DNA from: Gammaproteobacteria bacterium
Lineage (GTDB): Bacteria > Pseudomonadota > Gammaproteobacteria > UBA5861
DNA: 64,000 bases
Direction: 5' to 3'
NCBI GenBank assembly: GCA_022360445.1
Contig: JAKSCV010000058.1
Location: 1-64,000, forward strand
Position 1 is the first letter of the stretch. Each line of letters starts with the position of its first letter. This document shows positions 25,414-34,952 of this stretch, in pieces. Both the position numbers and the translations under genes were made by a program. The notes under the pieces were generated by a model. That model was not told the DNA's origin. It saw nothing but the letters and a program-made list of their open reading frames with translations, and did no database searches.

Positions 25414-26990
25414 CCCCTTTTTTTTACATCATCAGCGGCCTTTGGTTTCTAAACTTCCATACCGTTTGGGCGGCTCCGCCGTCAGCTGAAGCATTGTATG
25501 AGCAGCATTGTGGCCAATGCCATAGTGCAGATCGACTGGGACATACAGGCCCGGCTCTCCTTCCCGAAAGCTTAAAACGCTTGCCCTTCAAACAAACCCT
25601 AGCGACCATCCGCTCAGGGTTATCTGCCACACAGATGCCCGCGTTTGGCGAGCAATTAACCTCGACTGAAATTGAGTCGATCGCACACTATATATACACC
25701 TCACCCGCTGTCTCTCCAAACTGGCCTGAAGACGCTATTCGCAATAGCCGTATCGTTCACCACCCTGAGCTACTCAAGCTTGAGGCGGCTGCACTAAAAC
25801 CCGTTTATGAAGCAGACCCACTTAATCTCTTCCTGATTGTGGAAACAGGCGACCACCACGTCACGGTACTCGATGGCGACAGCATTACACCCATCCACCG
25901 GTTCAAGTCCCGTTACGCACTGCACGGTGGCCCCAAATACACCGCAAATGGCCGGTATGTCTACTTTGCCTCTCGCGATGGTTGGATCAGCAAATTTGAT
26001 ATGTATCAGCTCAAAACCATTGTTGAAGTGCGCGCCGGCATCAATACCCGTAATTTGGCGGTCTCAGATGATGGGCGCTACGTCATGGTTGCCAACTATT
26101 TACCACATACGCTTGTGATGCTTGATGCGCATGACCTGCGTTTAATTCAAGTCATTCCTGTGACAAACGATGCGGGAAAAACCTCACGGGTCAGCGCTGT
26201 CTATACTGCACCTCCCCGACAAAGTTTTATCGCCGCATTGAAAGACTTTAAACAGATTTGGGAAATCCACTATAGTGACAATCCGCCTCCTGTCTATCAG
26301 GGTTATGTACATGACTACCGCATGGGAGAAGGTCTGGCAGATCGCAGCCGCTTTCCCATCCGAAAAATCCAACTGGATGACGTTCTGGATGACTTTTTCT
26401 TTGATCAAAACTACGAGCACATCATCGGAGCTTCGCGCAAAGCACAGCAAGGGCAAGTGGTTAATTTGATCGTCGGCAGGAAAATTGCCGACCTTGACCT
26501 TGCCGGTATGCCGCACCTTGGTTCAGGCATCACGTGGCCTTACATCACTCCAGAAGGTCAACAAACCACTGTTCTGGTCACTCCGAATCTCAAGTTAAGC
26601 TTGATCAACGTCATTGATATGTCGACGTGGCGGGTGATCAAAAAAATTCCCACGAAGGGCCCCGGCTTTTTTATCCGTAGCCACGAGAATAGCCCCTACG
26701 CCTGGATTGATGTTTTTTTTGGCCCAAACCGGGATTTAATGCATATCCTGGATAAGAAAACGCTGGAGATTGTTAAAACATTGAAACCAAGGCCAGGGAA
26801 AACGTCCACCCATGTCGAATTCACTCGCGATGGTCGCCACGCTTTACTCAGCATTTGGGACACTGAAGGTGAAGTGATCGCCTACGACAGCCATAGTCTG
26901 AAAGAAACAAAACACCTGCCTATGAGCAAACCAGTTGGCAAATATAACGTCTACAACAAAATCTCTCGCTCCGAAGGCACAAGCCACTGA
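25401..26990 (+). CDS. nirN: Heme d1 biosynthesis cytochrome NirN
   Basis: NirN is a periplasmic NirS paralogue that binds heme c and heme d1. It catalyses the last oxidation, dihydro-heme d1 to heme d1. The 529-residue precursor has a signal peptide, heme motif CGQCH (C37, C40, H41) and a cd1-type propeller ending with KPVGKYNVYNK. Distal-Met candidates occur in TQMPAFGEQL. It closes the nir operon; no clear terminator follows before hinT. Confidence 0.94.
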   Translation: MGKITPFFYIISGLWFLNFHTVWAAPPSAEALYEQHCGQCHSADRLGHTGPALLPESLKRLPFKQTLATIRSGLSATQMPAFGEQLTSTEIESIAHYIYTSPAVSPNWPEDAIRNSRIVHHPELLKLEAAALKPVYEADPLNLFLIVETGDHHVTVLDGDSITPIHRFKSRYALHGGPKYTANGRYVYFASRDGWISKFDMYQLKTIVEVRAGINTRNLAVSDDGRYVMVANYLPHTLVMLDAHDLRLIQVIPVTNDAGKTSRVSAVYTAPPRQSFIAALKDFKQIWEIHYSDNPPPVYQGYVHDYRMGEGLADRSRFPIRKIQLDDVLDDFFFDQNYEHIIGASRKAQQGQVVNLIVGRKIADLDLAGMPHLGSGITWPYITPEGQQTTVLVTPNLKLSLINVIDMSTWRVIKKIPTKGPGFFIRSHENSPYAWIDVFFGPNRDLMHILDKKTLEIVKTLKPRPGKTSTHVEFTRDGRHALLSIWDTEGEVIAYDSHSLKETKHLPMSKPVGKYNVYNKISRSEGTSH

Positions 26991-27052
26991 CTCAGTTCCC
27001 CACAAAGCATCAACCGCGCCGACACTTTTCTTCACAGCGTTCCGTGTTTACA

Positions 27053-27072
27053 CTGAGTCTTTTTACACTCAG
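27053..27072 (+). other. Inverted repeat at the hinT ribosome site
   Basis: CTGAGT and ACTCAG form a 6-bp stem around CTTTTTAC, ending at the AGGA ribosome site of hinT. It may sequester the site or be chance; no terminator tract follows. Confidence 0.25.
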
Positions 27073-27080
27073 GAAAAATC

Positions 27081-27437
27081 ATGGCCGAAGAAACCATTTT
27101 CAGTAAAATTATCCGCAAAGAAATACCTGCAGAGATTCTCTACCAGGACGACCTGGTGACTGCATTCAGGGACATCAACCCCGCGGCCCCTAGCCATATT
27201 TTGATTATTCCTAACAAGCTGATCCCCACAGCCGCAGATGTCGAGAGCGAGGATGAAGTCACTCTGGGCCGCTTGTTCATCGTCGCCCGTAAGCTGGCCG
27301 AGCAGGAAGGTATCGCGGAAAGCGGTTATCGTCTGATTGTGAATTGCAAGCAAGATGGCCGACAAGAGGTCTATCACCTGCATATGCACTTGCTAGGTGG
27401 CCGAGATATGGGTTTTATGGTCAACCGAAAGCCTTAA
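27081..27437 (+). CDS. hinT: HIT-family purine nucleoside phosphoramidase (HinT)
   Basis: The 118-residue protein hydrolyses adenosine phosphoramidates such as AMP-lysine. It carries [36 protein letters not shown] and the histidine triad [10 protein letters not shown]. The size is typical. It has its own AGGA ribosome site 90 bases after nirN and is convergent with yggT. The 91 bases between them contain an imperfect inverted repeat (27477-27515) without T-tract. Confidence 0.95.
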   Translation: MAEETIFSKIIRKEIPAEILYQDDLVTAFRDINPAAPSHILIIPNKLIPTAADVESEDEVTLGRLFIVARKLAEQEGIAESGYRLIVNCKQDGRQEVYHLHMHLLGGRDMGFMVNRKP

Positions 27438-27528
27438 CTCAACGGATCAAAAGCGGCCACTCGACGACTGGAGAAAACCGCCGCGAGACCGAGTGCCTCG
27501 GCAGCGGTAGGCGGTCTACTCTGAATAA

Positions 27529-28128
27529 TCAAAGCACCTGCATCAAGGTGCCAATGACCAAAATCTTAAGCACTTGCAAACCAATCAAAACCACCAAAGG
27601 AGACAAATCAAGCCCACCCAGTGGGGGAATGTAACGCCTCACTGGCCGAATGAGGGGGTCACTAATACCGCTCACAAGCGCACCCACAGGATTATAACCA
27701 CCGGGCGAAATCCAACTCAGCACGGCCATGATAATAATAGCGAAGAAAAAGATATTAAAAAATAATGCCAACAAATCAATGGCTGCCAAGGCTATCACGG
27801 TGACCACTCCCAGGTTACCCACTACAATGCCATGCCCCCCGATATTGACCACACCTAAGCCAAGCGCCATAAAAAGAAACAGTTTGCCTACCAACAATAA
27901 CCAGCATAACAACAACGCGGCAATATCCTGCCTACCCCAGCCTGGAATCACACGCCGTAAGGGCACAAGAATGGGGTTGGTGGCTTTGATGACAAATTGA
28001 GCAATCGGATTATAGTAATCTACCCGCATCGCCTGCATTAAAAACCGCAGAGCAACCACCATTACATAAAGATCAATCACTGTGTTAAGCAAAAAGCTCA
28101 ACGCACTCATTCCGGGACTGGCTCCCAT
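27529..28128 (-). CDS. yggT: YggT-family membrane protein
   Basis: The 199-residue protein has two YggT repeats, each with a hydrophobic helix followed by NP(I/L)LVPLRRVIPGWG or DPLIRPVRRYIPPLGG. YggT-family proteins have an ill-defined role in cell division or membrane organisation and are commonly downstream of proC, as here. The AGGGAGA ribosome site supports the 28128 ATG, though an internal Met (MSALSFLL) could be used. Confidence 0.93.
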   Translation of the reverse strand: MGASPGMSALSFLLNTVIDLYVMVVALRFLMQAMRVDYYNPIAQFVIKATNPILVPLRRVIPGWGRQDIAALLLCWLLLVGKLFLFMALGLGVVNIGGHGIVVGNLGVVTVIALAAIDLLALFFNIFFFAIIIMAVLSWISPGGYNPVGALVSGISDPLIRPVRRYIPPLGGLDLSPLVVLIGLQVLKILVIGTLMQVL

Positions 28129-28165
28129 TCACATTCTCCCTAAAATAGTTTACGAGACATGTCGA

Positions 28166-28993
28166 CTAAGACTGTCCTATCAACTCACCCAACTCCTCAG
28201 AGCGATGATGCGCGGCTTGCATAGCCTCACGAAACAGACCCTTCAAATGGTGCCGCTCGAAGACATCCAATGCTGCGGCGGTTGTTCCGCCTTCTGAGGT
28301 GACGTTCGCTCGCAATACCGATGGACTGTTTTCACTCTCTCGAGCCATTTTTGCGGCGCCGTAAGCCGTTTCTATAGCCATTTTGCGAGCTTGTTCCGGT
28401 TTCAAGCCCAACTCAACAGCAGCAGCTTCCATCGCTTCCATCACCAGAAAAAAGTAAGCGGGACCACTACCGGACGCAGCCGTCACGGCATCCATTTTAG
28501 CTTCACCGTCAACCCAGAACGTTATGCCAACGGCATCCATGATCGCACTGGCCACCTGCCGTTGATCAGGAGATACATGTGCATTGGCATACAAGCCGGT
28601 CACACCCGCGCTCACCAGTGCTGGGGTATTCGGCATGCAACGCACAACGGCAACCTGGCCACCAACCCACGCACTGATATCCTGCTCACGCACACCGGCT
28701 GCGATCGACATGATCAAGGGCTGAGCCCGGTTGATCAAACCACCCAATGGTTCCAGTACTTGCTTCATCACCTGTGGTTTGACGGCAAAGATCACAACAT
28801 CACTGTTCTGAACGACATCCTGATTGTCTTGTGTCGTTGTCACACCAAAATCAGCCTGCAACGTTGCCAGTGCCTCAGTATTAATATCCGCCACGCGGAG
28901 AAACCCAGCTGGGAAGCCATTATTGATCAAACCTCCCACTAAACTTCGGGCCATATTCCCGCCACCAATAAAGCCAATTTTTTGACCTATCAT
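28166..28993 (-). CDS. proC: Pyrroline-5-carboxylate reductase
   Basis: ProC completes proline synthesis, reducing pyrroline-5-carboxylate with NAD(P)H. The 275-residue protein has the Rossmann start IGFIGGGNMARSLVGGLI, VIFAVKPQVM, RCMPNTPALVSAGVTG and the C-terminal signature VTSEGGTTAAALDVF, where the substrate binds. The ATG follows an AGGGGCGG ribosome site; a TTG directly before it is rejected. It is followed by yggT after 37 bases. Confidence 0.97.
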   Translation of the reverse strand: MIGQKIGFIGGGNMARSLVGGLINNGFPAGFLRVADINTEALATLQADFGVTTTQDNQDVVQNSDVVIFAVKPQVMKQVLEPLGGLINRAQPLIMSIAAGVREQDISAWVGGQVAVVRCMPNTPALVSAGVTGLYANAHVSPDQRQVASAIMDAVGITFWVDGEAKMDAVTAASGSGPAYFFLVMEAMEAAAVELGLKPEQARKMAIETAYGAAKMARESENSPSVLRANVTSEGGTTAAALDVFERHHLKGLFREAMQAAHHRSEELGELIGQS

Positions 28994-29002
28994 CAACCGC
29001 CC

Positions 29003-30121
29003 CTACGTCAAGGCATGGCGTTTAACGGCCAATGCTTCCAACAGACGATCAAACGCTTGGGTAAACTGCTCTACGCCTTCTGTTTCCAACTGGTCAGTCA
29101 CAGCGTTCAGGTCTATGCCCAACGACTTGAGCGCATCGACTTGTTGCTGCGCTGTGGACACACCTTGTCCTAAACGGCTTTCGGGCTGTCCATGATCCCG
29201 ATAGGCGTCCAGCGTGGCTGGAGGCACTGTGTTCACCGTGTCCGGCCCGAGCAATTCTTCGATATAATACACATCGCTGTAATCCGGGTTTTTGGTACTG
29301 GTGCTGGCCCACAAGAGGCGCTGTGGCAGCGCTCCTGCCGCTTTTAATGCCGCAAAGGCTTCGCCATTGAATAGATCGTCATAGTAGGCATAGGCTAACT
29401 TGGCGTTTGCAACCGCTATTTTCCCCATAAGCGCATTGGCTGCATCCGTATCTTTGCCTGCAAGCGCTTTGTCGACAGCGGTATCCACCCGACTGATAAA
29501 GAAGCTGGCCACAGATGAAATTCCCGCTAAGGGTTGGCCTGCTGCGTGACGTTCAGCCAGGCCATTAACATAGGCTTGAGCAATATCTTGATAACGGCTG
29601 ATGGAGAATAATAGTGTCACGTTAACGCTAATCCCCATAGCCGTCAGCCGGCGGAAGGCCTCAATACCCGCTTTTGTGCCGGGGACTTTGATCATGACAT
29701 TGGGCCGATTCAAACGGTCGTGCAATGAAATGGCTTCTTTAACGGTGCCTTCCACATCATCAGCCAATGAAGGCGATACTTCCAGACTCACCATGCCGTC
29801 ATCCCCCCGGCTGGCCTGGTGAACCGGTGCAAAAATATCCGCTGCAGCGGCAATGTCCTGAATCGCAAGTGCTGTGTATAAGTCGTAGTCGCTGGCGTGG
29901 CGGTCTTCGGTAATCAACTTTTCGAGAGCAGCATCATATTCATCCGTTTCAGCAATGGCTTTTTCAAAAATGCTGGGATTAGAGGTCAACCCGCAAATGT
30001 CATCGTCTGAAATTAAACGCTGAAGCGCCCCAGATGCCATCATACTGCGTTGTATAAAGTCGATCCAAATACTCTGGCCAAGTGCTTTGACACTAACCAA
30101 CGGGTTTTCTGTTTGAGGCAT
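29003..30121 (-). CDS. tal: Transaldolase (long form)
   Basis: Transaldolase of the pentose phosphate pathway moves a dihydroxyacetone unit between sugars. The 372-residue protein is of the longer (about 370 residue) class. It shows SIWIDFIQRSMM, ISDDDICGLTSNPSIFEKA and the Schiff-base Lys in NVMIKVPGTKAG, and later GISSVASFFISRVDTAVDK. AAGGA lies 8 bases before ATG 30121; a Met nine bases upstream is too close to it. It sits 9 bases ahead of proC. Confidence 0.94.
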   Translation of the reverse strand: MPQTENPLVSVKALGQSIWIDFIQRSMMASGALQRLISDDDICGLTSNPSIFEKAIAETDEYDAALEKLITEDRHASDYDLYTALAIQDIAAAADIFAPVHQASRGDDGMVSLEVSPSLADDVEGTVKEAISLHDRLNRPNVMIKVPGTKAGIEAFRRLTAMGISVNVTLLFSISRYQDIAQAYVNGLAERHAAGQPLAGISSVASFFISRVDTAVDKALAGKDTDAANALMGKIAVANAKLAYAYYDDLFNGEAFAALKAAGALPQRLLWASTSTKNPDYSDVYYIEELLGPDTVNTVPPATLDAYRDHGQPESRLGQGVSTAQQQVDALKSLGIDLNAVTDQLETEGVEQFTQAFDRLLEALAVKRHALT

Positions 30122-30205
30122 AGACACCATCCTTTAAAACTGTGGGCATAGAATTAAACGTTTATCTCATCGCCTGAATTATACCCGATCAGGCGACAGA
30201 CAAAA

Positions 30206-30910
30206 TCACACACGGGGCCCAAAAAGCGCTGTCCCAACCCTAAGCATAGTCGTCCCTTCCGCAATAGCCGCTTCAATATCGGCACTCATACCCATGGACA
30301 GGGTATCCAGCTTTGGCTCGACAGATTTTAAACGCTCAAACAGTTGCCGCAAGCGAGCAAAAGGTTCGCGCTGTTCATTCAAGACTGTTCGAGGCCGGGG
30401 TACCGCCATCAAACCCCGTAAGCGGAGCTTCGGCATCAGTAAGATGGCCTCAACCAATGCTAGAGCGTGCTCTGGCAAAGCGCCTGACTTGGTGGATTCC
30501 AGGTCAATATTAACCTGTATGCAAACATTAAGGGGTGGCAAATGGCCGGGGCGCTGGTCATTAAGGCGTTGGGCCACTTTAACCCGATCAATGCTGTGTA
30601 CCCACATAAACTGCTCGGCAATGCGCCGGGTTTTGTTGGATTGAATAGGCCCGATGTAATGCCAATCAATCTTTAAATCCTGCAGTATCTTTATCTTAGC
30701 CTCGGCCTCATCTACATAGTTCTCGCCAAATGCTGTTTGCCCGTGGTGATAGGCCGTGCGAATGTTATTCACGGAGTGTTTTTTGCTGACAGCCAGTAAA
30801 CGAATCTCATCCGGTTGCCGATGGTATTTGACAGCCAGATCAGCGATTGTCTCACGTAGCTGCATCAATCGTTCACTTAAAGCGACCTCGCATATAGCTT
30901 CACTTTCCAT
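30206..30910 (-). CDS. yggS: YggS/PLPBP pyridoxal-phosphate homeostasis protein
   Basis: The 234-residue protein belongs to the PLP-binding protein family that buffers free PLP and affects amino-acid pools. It shows the PLP Lys in LLAVSKKHS, FGENYVDEAEAK, WHYIGPIQSNK, VHSIDRVKVA and LSMGMSADIEAAIAEG with the phosphate-binding end. A proC-yggT-yggS association is common in Gammaproteobacteria; here tal intervenes. It is divergent from pilT with an 80-94 base shared promoter region. Confidence 0.95.
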   Translation of the reverse strand: MESEAICEVALSERLMQLRETIADLAVKYHRQPDEIRLLAVSKKHSVNNIRTAYHHGQTAFGENYVDEAEAKIKILQDLKIDWHYIGPIQSNKTRRIAEQFMWVHSIDRVKVAQRLNDQRPGHLPPLNVCIQVNIDLESTKSGALPEHALALVEAILLMPKLRLRGLMAVPRPRTVLNEQREPFARLRQLFERLKSVEPKLDTLSMGMSADIEAAIAEGTTMLRVGTALFGPRV

Positions 30911-31004
30911 TGCAGTTTTCCAAAACCTGGCCGAAATAAGGTGTATTCAAATCTTTCCCATGTGCATGAACGCAGGGCTATTTTAACCGAGAATGGTAAC
31001 GCAG

Positions 31005-32039
31005 ATGGATATATCCCAGCTTTTAGCTTTTAGTGTCAAAAATGGTGCATCAGATTTACATCTTTCAGCCGATTTACCTCCAATGATTCGGGTAGACGGT
31101 GATGTACGGCGCATTAACGTACCAGCTCTGGAGCATAAACAGGTTCACTCGATGGTCTACGACATTATGACAGACCGCCAAAGAAAAGCCTTTGAAGAGC
31201 ACTTAGAGACAGACTTCTCGTTCGAAATTCCTAATCTTGCCCGATTCCGGGTCAATGCATTCAACCACAATCGCGGCGCGGCTGCCGTCTTCAGAACGAT
31301 TCCATCCGAAATTCTGACGTTGGAACAACTGGCTGCCCCCAAAATTTTTGAAAGTATCGCCAGTTACCCCCGTGGTCTGGTCCTGGTGACCGGCCCGACC
31401 GGCTCAGGTAAGTCCACGACGCTGGCAGCAATGATCAACTACAAAAACGAATCAGAGTACGGCCATATTCTCACGATTGAAGACCCTATCGAGTTTGTAC
31501 ACCCGAGTAAAAAGTGCCTTGTCAACCAGCGGGAGGTTCACCGGGATACACACAGTTTCAACAATGCACTGCGCTCGGCTCTGCGTGAGGACCCTGATAC
31601 CATCCTTGTTGGCGAACTACGTGACTTGGAAACGATCCAGCTCGCCCTTTCTGCGGCTGAAACCGGTCACCTGGTGTTTGGCACTCTGCATACCAGTTCC
31701 GCAGCCAAAACCATCGACCGGATTATTGATGTCTTCCCGGCGGCTGAAAAATCCATGGTGCGTTCCATGCTGTCCGAGTCTTTACGTGCCGCCATTTCGC
31801 AAACGCTGTTAAAGAAAAACGGCGGGGGCCGGGTTGCCGTTCATGAAATTATGATCGGTACACCCGCTATTCGTAACTTGATCCGGGAAGATAAAGTGGC
31901 ACAAATGTACTCGTCTATTCAGACAGGCCAGGCCCACGGCATGCAAACACTGGATCAAAACCTGAAAGACCTTGTGGGTAAAGGCCTCGTCACACCCGCG
32001 GAAGCCAGAAAAAAAGCCGCTCACCCGGATACCTTTTAG
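31005..32039 (+). CDS. pilT: Type IV pilus retraction ATPase PilT
   Basis: PilT is the hexameric ATPase that depolymerises type IV pili for twitching. The 344-residue protein starts MDISQLLAFSVKNGASDLHL, the length and sequence pattern of Pseudomonas PilT. Domains are the N-terminal PAS-like region and RecA-type core with Walker A GPTGSGKST, Asp box ILTIEDPIEF, Walker B DTILVGELRD, His box TGHLVFGTLHT and the PilT tail motif AIRNLIREDKVAQMYS. A start at 30993 adds four residues and is less likely. It heads a run of three retraction-ATPase genes. Confidence 0.97.
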   Translation: MDISQLLAFSVKNGASDLHLSADLPPMIRVDGDVRRINVPALEHKQVHSMVYDIMTDRQRKAFEEHLETDFSFEIPNLARFRVNAFNHNRGAAAVFRTIPSEILTLEQLAAPKIFESIASYPRGLVLVTGPTGSGKSTTLAAMINYKNESEYGHILTIEDPIEFVHPSKKCLVNQREVHRDTHSFNNALRSALREDPDTILVGELRDLETIQLALSAAETGHLVFGTLHTSSAAKTIDRIIDVFPAAEKSMVRSMLSESLRAAISQTLLKKNGGGRVAVHEIMIGTPAIRNLIREDKVAQMYSSIQTGQAHGMQTLDQNLKDLVGKGLVTPAEARKKAAHPDTF

Positions 32040-32049
32040 GGCCTGATCC

Positions 32050-33222
32050 ATGGACCGTAACGACGCCATTAAATATATTCACAATTTGCTGCGATCTTTG
32101 CATAAAGAAAAAGGGTCGGACCTTTATATCAGTGCAGGCGCACCTCCGGCTATGCGTGTCAAAGGCAAAATTCTCAAAATCACATCACCTGCCTTAACCC
32201 CTTCACACACGCAGGTTTTAACCCGATCCATTATGAGTGATAAGCAAGCGGCAGAGTTTGAAGCTACAAATGAGTGTAACTTCAGTATTGCTCTGCAAAA
32301 CCTGTCGCGCTTCCGAATCAGTGCTTTTGTTCAGCGTGGCAGTACTGCGATGGTCATTCGACAAATATCCGATGACATCCCATCCATTGAGACACTGCAC
32401 CTCCCCTCTGTCGTGCGCGATATCGTCATGGCAAAACGCGGCCTGGTCATTGTTGTCGGAGGCACGGGCACAGGTAAGTCCACTTCGCTGGCTTCCATGA
32501 TCGATTTCCGCAATCAAAATACGCAGGGGCACATCATCACGATTGAAGATCCTATTGAGTTCATCCATCAACACAAAGGCTGTCTTGTCAGCCAAAGGGA
32601 AATTGGCACCGATACTGAAAGCTTTGAAATCGCCTTGAAAAATAGCCTCCGCCAAGCACCGGATGTCATTCTTATCGGCGAAATTCGCGACAGTGAAACC
32701 ATGGAGCACGGCATCAAGTTTGCTGAAACAGGCCATCTTTGCCTGGCAACACTCCATGCGAACAACAGTAATCAGGCCGTCGATCGCATTATCAATTTTT
32801 TTCCCGAAGAGCGGCATGAACAGGTCTTGTCCGATCTTTCCTTAAATCTGCGGGCATTGATCTCTCAACGTTTGGTTCCCACACAAGATGCAAAGGGTAT
32901 GCGCCCTGCCGTTGAAGTACTCATCAATACCCCTTTAATGCAAGACTTGATTGCCAAGGGGTCGGTGACCGAAATGAAGGAGTTAATGTCACGCTCGACA
33001 GAGGCAGGTATGCAGACGTTTGACCAGGCGCTATTCAAACTCGTTCAAACAGGTGACATCTCGTTGGAGGAAGGCTTAAAACATGCTGACTCTGAAAACG
33101 ATTTACGCTTGCAAATTAAGCTGCACGGTAATCAAGCAGCCAACAACTTGCTGCCTGACTCACTCAACCTAACGCTTGAGGAAAATGAAAAAACGAATGG
33201 TCTGTTTAAAAAACTACGATAA
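32050..33222 (+). CDS. pilU: Type IV pilus retraction ATPase PilU
   Basis: PilU is the PilT-dependent accessory retraction ATPase. The 390-residue protein has Walker A GGTGTGKST, GHIITIEDPIEFIHQHKGC, the PilU-type SQREIGTDTESFEIALKNS, VILIGEIRDSETM and TGHLCLATLHANN. A longer PilU-type C-terminus ends with a Glu/Asn-rich and Lys tail (NEKTNGLFKKLR). Only 10 bases separate it from pilT and 12 from the next paralogue. Confidence 0.95.
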   Translation: MDRNDAIKYIHNLLRSLHKEKGSDLYISAGAPPAMRVKGKILKITSPALTPSHTQVLTRSIMSDKQAAEFEATNECNFSIALQNLSRFRISAFVQRGSTAMVIRQISDDIPSIETLHLPSVVRDIVMAKRGLVIVVGGTGTGKSTSLASMIDFRNQNTQGHIITIEDPIEFIHQHKGCLVSQREIGTDTESFEIALKNSLRQAPDVILIGEIRDSETMEHGIKFAETGHLCLATLHANNSNQAVDRIINFFPEERHEQVLSDLSLNLRALISQRLVPTQDAKGMRPAVEVLINTPLMQDLIAKGSVTEMKELMSRSTEAGMQTFDQALFKLVQTGDISLEEGLKHADSENDLRLQIKLHGNQAANNLLPDSLNLTLEENEKTNGLFKKLR

Positions 33223-33234
33223 ATTGAGAGCCCC

Positions 33235-34368
33235 ATGGAAAGTCTCGCCCGCTACCTGAAACATATGGCGGCTAATCATGCCTCCGATCTGTTTTTAACC
33301 ACAGGCGCTCGCCCAAGTGTTAAAATCGATGGCACCTTACATCCCATTCAGCGGCAACCACTGACGCGTGGTCAGTCCAAAGAGATCATCTATGATGTCA
33401 TTGACGAGCTCCAGGCCGCTGAGTTTGAGCAAAACCTTGAACTGAACTTTGGCATCACCTTACCGGAGGGGCGCTTTAGAATTAACGTCTTCCAGCAACG
33501 CGGGGAAATGTCACTGGTTGCACGTTTTATCAAACACGATATTCCGTCTCTTTCGCAACTGAATATGCCCCCCATACTTGAGACGCTCACTGAAAACAAA
33601 AAAGGCCTGGTATTGGTGGTTGGCTCGACAGGCTCGGGTAAATCAACCACGCTGGCCTCCATGCTCAATCACCGAAACAAAACCCAAGCCGGGCATATTC
33701 TCACGATTGAAGACCCGATCGAGTATACCTTCAAGCACGCGCAGTCGATTGTCTGTCAACGTGAAGTGGGCGTCGATACACTCTCCTACGACAACGCACT
33801 GAGAGAGGCATTGCGAGAAGCGCCTGATGTGATCTTCATTGGCGAAGTGCGTGACAATAAGACGATGGAGGCGGCACTCAAGTTTGCGGATACCGGGCAC
33901 CTTTGCCTGACGACTCTGCACGCAGTGAATGCCTATCAGGCCCTGGACAGAATCGTCCACCTGTTTCCTTCTTCGGCTCATAATCAAGTCCTCATGGACC
34001 TATCTCTCAACCTCAATGCCATAGTGTCGCTGCGACTGCTACCGGGAGCAGAGGAAACAAAGCGCTGTGCAGCCACCGAAGTGATGATTAATAGCCCTTA
34101 TGTGTCTGAATTAGTCCGAAGCGGGGACTTCCACGAAATCAAAAACGTGATGGAAAAAGGTAACCAGGAAGGTATGCAGACATTTGATCAATCCATTACA
34201 GAATTATATAACCGAGGAAAAATCACCCTCGAAACAGCGCTCAACCATGCCGACTCTCGTACAGACCTGGAATGGAAACTGAACTTTGGAAGTGAGCCCG
34301 ACAGCATCTCTGCCAATGGCCAGACGGCTCACTATGATGATGAGGAAATTGGTTTTCAAACCGATTAA
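33235..34368 (+). CDS. Third PilT/PilU-type retraction ATPase (PilU paralogue)
   Basis: The 377-residue protein is a full-length ATPase of the PilT/PilU family: Walker A GSTGSGKST, AGHILTIEDPIEYTFKH, VCQREVGVDTLSYDNALREA, VIFIGEVRDNKTM and TGHLCLTTLHAVN. It is closer to PilU than PilT (MQTFDQSITELYNRG and LNHADSRTDLEWKL match PilU's end), but has its own acidic tail (HYDDEEIGFQTD). All catalytic motifs look intact. It is co-directional with pilT-pilU and converges on dcd with only 9 bases between stops. Confidence 0.92.
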   Translation: MESLARYLKHMAANHASDLFLTTGARPSVKIDGTLHPIQRQPLTRGQSKEIIYDVIDELQAAEFEQNLELNFGITLPEGRFRINVFQQRGEMSLVARFIKHDIPSLSQLNMPPILETLTENKKGLVLVVGSTGSGKSTTLASMLNHRNKTQAGHILTIEDPIEYTFKHAQSIVCQREVGVDTLSYDNALREALREAPDVIFIGEVRDNKTMEAALKFADTGHLCLTTLHAVNAYQALDRIVHLFPSSAHNQVLMDLSLNLNAIVSLRLLPGAEETKRCAATEVMINSPYVSELVRSGDFHEIKNVMEKGNQEGMQTFDQSITELYNRGKITLETALNHADSRTDLEWKLNFGSEPDSISANGQTAHYDDEEIGFQTD

Positions 34369-34377
34369 CGGCGCATC

Positions 34378-34944
34378 TTACGTTTTAGGCAAAGTCACAC
34401 CCGTTTGCCCTTGGTATTTCCCGCCTCGGTCTCGATAAGATGTTTCACAAACCTCATCGGATTCAAAAAATAACATCTGTGCCACACCTTCATTCGCGTA
34501 AATCCGAGCCGGCAGGGGTGTTGTGTTTGAAAACTCCAACGTGACGTGGCCTTCCCACTCTGGCTCCAGCGGTGTGACATTCACAATAATGCCACAACGG
34601 GCATACGTTGATTTACCCAGACAAATCGTCAACACATTGCGAGGAATGCGAAAATACTCAACCGTTCGCGCCAGCGCAAAAGAGTTCGGCGGAATAATGC
34701 AAGCCTCACCCTTGAAGTCGACAAAACTGTCCGTATCAAATGCCTTCGGGTCCACGATCGCATGATTGATGTTGGTGAATATTTTAAACTCATCAGCACA
34801 GCGGACATCATAACCATAACTGGACGTTCCATAGGAGACGATCCGCTGGCCATCGTGTTCACGGACCTGCCCTGGCTCAAACGGCGAAATAAGGCCCTCG
34901 CTCTCGGCCATTCGCTGAATCCATTTATCTGACTTTATACTCAT
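34378..34944 (-). CDS. dcd: dCTP deaminase
   Basis: Dcd converts dCTP to dUTP for thymidylate synthesis. The 188-residue protein has [53 protein letters not shown] and [17 protein letters not shown] 12 bases upstream is possible, but ATG with the GAGAGAG site is preferred. It follows mrp, a common gammaproteobacterial pair. Confidence 0.97.
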   Translation of the reverse strand: MSIKSDKWIQRMAESEGLISPFEPGQVREHDGQRIVSYGTSSYGYDVRCADEFKIFTNINHAIVDPKAFDTDSFVDFKGEACIIPPNSFALARTVEYFRIPRNVLTICLGKSTYARCGIIVNVTPLEPEWEGHVTLEFSNTTPLPARIYANEGVAQMLFFESDEVCETSYRDRGGKYQGQTGVTLPKT

Positions 34945-34952
34945 CAACTCTC

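Noticed and set aside
27477-27515. Imperfect cruciform between hinT and yggT as terminator
   Set aside because: ACCGCC/GGCGGT and CCGAG/CTCGG arms are present, but there is no T-tract and the stem is interrupted; too weak to call.
28391-28942. 183-codon frame on the plus strand
   Set aside because: It is antisense to proC and has a shadow-like composition rich in His and Arg.
32218-32817. 199-codon frame on the minus strand
   Set aside because: It is antisense to pilU, whose catalytic motifs are intact; its translation resembles no known protein and no ribosome site is seen.
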